A stretch of 6,868 nucleotides of DNA from NCBI GenBank assembly GCA_046706685.1, contig JBJKPE010000049.1, positions 1 to 6,868 on the forward strand, in the 5' to 3' direction. Both the position numbers and the translations under genes were made by a program. The notes under the pieces were generated by a model, which saw only the letters and a list, made by a program, of their open reading frames with translations, did not search any database and was not told where the DNA came from. Shown in pieces: positions 5,666 to 6,868 of the stretch. The stretch's first letter is position 1. The number at the start of each line of letters is the position of its first letter. This stretch comes from JARRRD01 sp046706685 (lineage in GTDB: Bacteria > Nitrospirota > Thermodesulfovibrionia > Thermodesulfovibrionales > UBA6898).

Positions 5666-6868
5666 TTAGAAGGACAGTGTCAGCATGTGTCTCAGAACCG
5701 TTGCGCCCTTCTTGTCGCCATTAGTCGCTACCGGATATGCATCCGCATAGTAGCTTCCGGCCTTGAAGTAGCCTGCATCAACCTGATAGGTGAGGTTCTT
5801 TGCGATATTGTATACAACCTTGCCGTCAACTTCCCAGCCTGCGTCCTTGGAAATGCTGTCAGCTGTCTTCGATGCCCTGATGATATAACCGTCAAGAGAA
5901 GCGGTAACATCCTTCACCGGGGTTACGTCGAGACCGATGTTGTAGTAGGTAGTGTTGCTGATACCGGAGTTGATCATGCCGGCTGTCGAGATAACGTTGT
6001 ATTCATAAACCAGGGTGTAGTGCTGGTCGGCGCCGAGATAGGTCGTGAACTCCTTGTTTTTGGAGGCGTCACTACCATTGTCGCCGCTGCCATAAGCGAA
6101 GCTCGCCCTCAGGTTAAGAGGATCGACCATATAGTTCAGACCAGCGGTAACAGCCCAGCCCTTGTATTTCACGTTCGCATTTTCCTTACCGAACTGGAAA
6201 TCAGCAGTTGCCTTGGCGCCGAGGCCTGAAAAGTCGGCATTTGCCGTAAAGCCGAGGTCCTGGTGGCTGAAGCTACCGCTCGGGTTATTCAGATAGGTAT
6301 AGTTGACACCTACAGAGGTCTTCGGATCCATCTTGTAAGTCAATATGCCTACATAGCCGTCGAGGTCGTCGGTATTGATCGCCTGATTGTTTTCTGCAAA
6401 CTTGATCGTCAGCAGGTCAATTTCCAGTTCCTTGGTAGGAAGGAGGAATGCGACAATGGCGTCATCGCCGAACTTGGTGTGATCGAAGAACTCTTTCTGA
6501 CCGAGCGCAAGAGGCATATGACCGATCTTCAGTCCCGAAGGGAAGCCGAAGAGGCCGGAGCCACTGTACATCATCCATGCCTGGAGGATATCGAGCTGGG
6601 TCGGCTTTGAGTTGAAGTTGCCCCAGACATAGTTGTCCTCCTGGCCCGAGCCGGACTCCAGCTGAACCATGCCTTCGATATTCGGAGATATCTTGGCATC
6701 TACGCTGAGCCTTACTCTCTCGTCATACCACGCGGCTGAACCCGTTTCAGCGGGTAAACCGTTGAACCCTTCGGTCCCTACACCGGTGATATTCTTGCCG
6801 TACCAGCCTCTTACCCTCAATTCTCCGCTCAGATTGATCTGAGTCGTGCCCGTTGCCACCACCGCCTG
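5666..6868 (-). CDS. Outer-membrane beta-barrel porin, alginate-export/OprB-like style (partial, N-terminus beyond right edge)
   Basis: The last 400 residues of an outer-membrane channel protein; the frame is still open at the right edge and the signal peptide and true start are outside. The first visible residues (QAVVATGTTQ) look like the region just around or after a signal-peptidase site, so only about 20-30 residues may be missing. The body is rich in alternating aromatic/polar beta strands, for example INLSGELRVRGWY (10-22 of the visible part), with Gly/Asn/Asp turns. It ends in RHMLTLSF, a C-terminal strand with terminal Phe, the classic signal for BAM-mediated insertion. Strand blocks such as QAWMMYSGSGLFG with GLKIGHMPLALGQ, and a C-terminal section with KNLTYQVDAGYFKAGSYY, recall the alginate-export-type barrel family, but the substrate cannot be deduced. 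No cysteines are visible in it. A strong terminator follows immediately, so it is the last gene of its transcript. Confidence 0.85.
   Translation of the reverse strand, partial: QAVVATGTTQINLSGELRVRGWYGKNITGVGTEGFNGLPAETGSAAWYDERVRLSVDAKISPNIEGMVQLESGSGQEDNYVWGNFNSKPTQLDILQAWMMYSGSGLFGFPSGLKIGHMPLALGQKEFFDHTKFGDDAIVAFLLPTKELEIDLLTIKFAENNQAINTDDLDGYVGILTYKMDPKTSVGVNYTYLNNPSGSFSHQDLGFTANADFSGLGAKATADFQFGKENANVKYKGWAVTAGLNYMVDPLNLRASFAYGSGDNGSDASKNKEFTTYLGADQHYTLVYEYNVISTAGMINSGISNTTYYNIGLDVTPVKDVTASLDGYIIRASKTADSISKDAGWEVDGKVVYNIAKNLTYQVDAGYFKAGSYYADAYPVATNGDKKGATVLRHMLTLSF

Noticed and set aside
5687..6229. Plus-strand open frame opposite the porin gene
   Set aside because: The minus-strand reading is a coherent beta barrel with a C-terminal Phe and a terminator after it; the plus reading is a shadow.
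6860..6862. GTG as the start of the porin
   Set aside because: The frame stays open to the window edge and no signal peptide would be encoded; the real start lies beyond the right edge.

Overview
The window looks like a piece of chromosome from a Gram-negative bacterium of moderately high GC. The evidence for Gram-negative is an ADP-heptose (LPS core) pathway kinase and an outer-membrane beta-barrel protein ending in phenylalanine. The rpiB-glyA order, the thioredoxin reductase with a double-thioredoxin N-terminus, the NFACT-type PP-loop sulfurtransferase and a CLPAGRQAG-type palindromic repeat together suggest Nitrospirota or a deltaproteobacterial (Desulfobacterota-like) lineage. This placement is an inference from gene style, not a phylogeny.

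Layout: (1) 1-1334, minus strand: rpiB (GTG start) followed by glyA, which overlaps it by 11 bp and runs off the left edge; a good sigma70-type promoter lies at 1408-1437. (2) 1335-1559: a divergent intergenic region. (3) 1560-3194, plus strand: one AhpF-like flavoprotein in which two N-terminal thioredoxin folds are fused to a thioredoxin reductase. It is the only plus-strand gene. (4) 3195-3363: a convergent gap with no gene and no convincing terminator. (5) 3364-5350, minus strand: rfaE1 (heptose-7-phosphate kinase) followed by an 8-bp-overlapping PP-loop tRNA thiolation-type enzyme. (6) 5351-5665: a non-coding spacer of 315 bp. It holds a composite inverted-repeat element built around a GC-rich palindrome, and a textbook intrinsic terminator for the next gene. 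(7) 5666-6868, minus strand: the C-terminal 400 residues of an outer-membrane porin, N-terminus cut by the right edge.

Functionally this is mostly housekeeping: pentose-phosphate and one-carbon metabolism, thiol-disulfide redox, LPS core precursor synthesis, probable tRNA thiolation and an outer-membrane channel. I see no defence system, phage, CRISPR array, toxin-antitoxin pair or transposase. The items most worth a second look are the cysteine arrangement of the PP-loop protein (a possible [4Fe-4S] sulfurtransferase), the redox-relay fusion flavoprotein, and the composite repeat. None of them amounts to evidence for a new multi-gene system.
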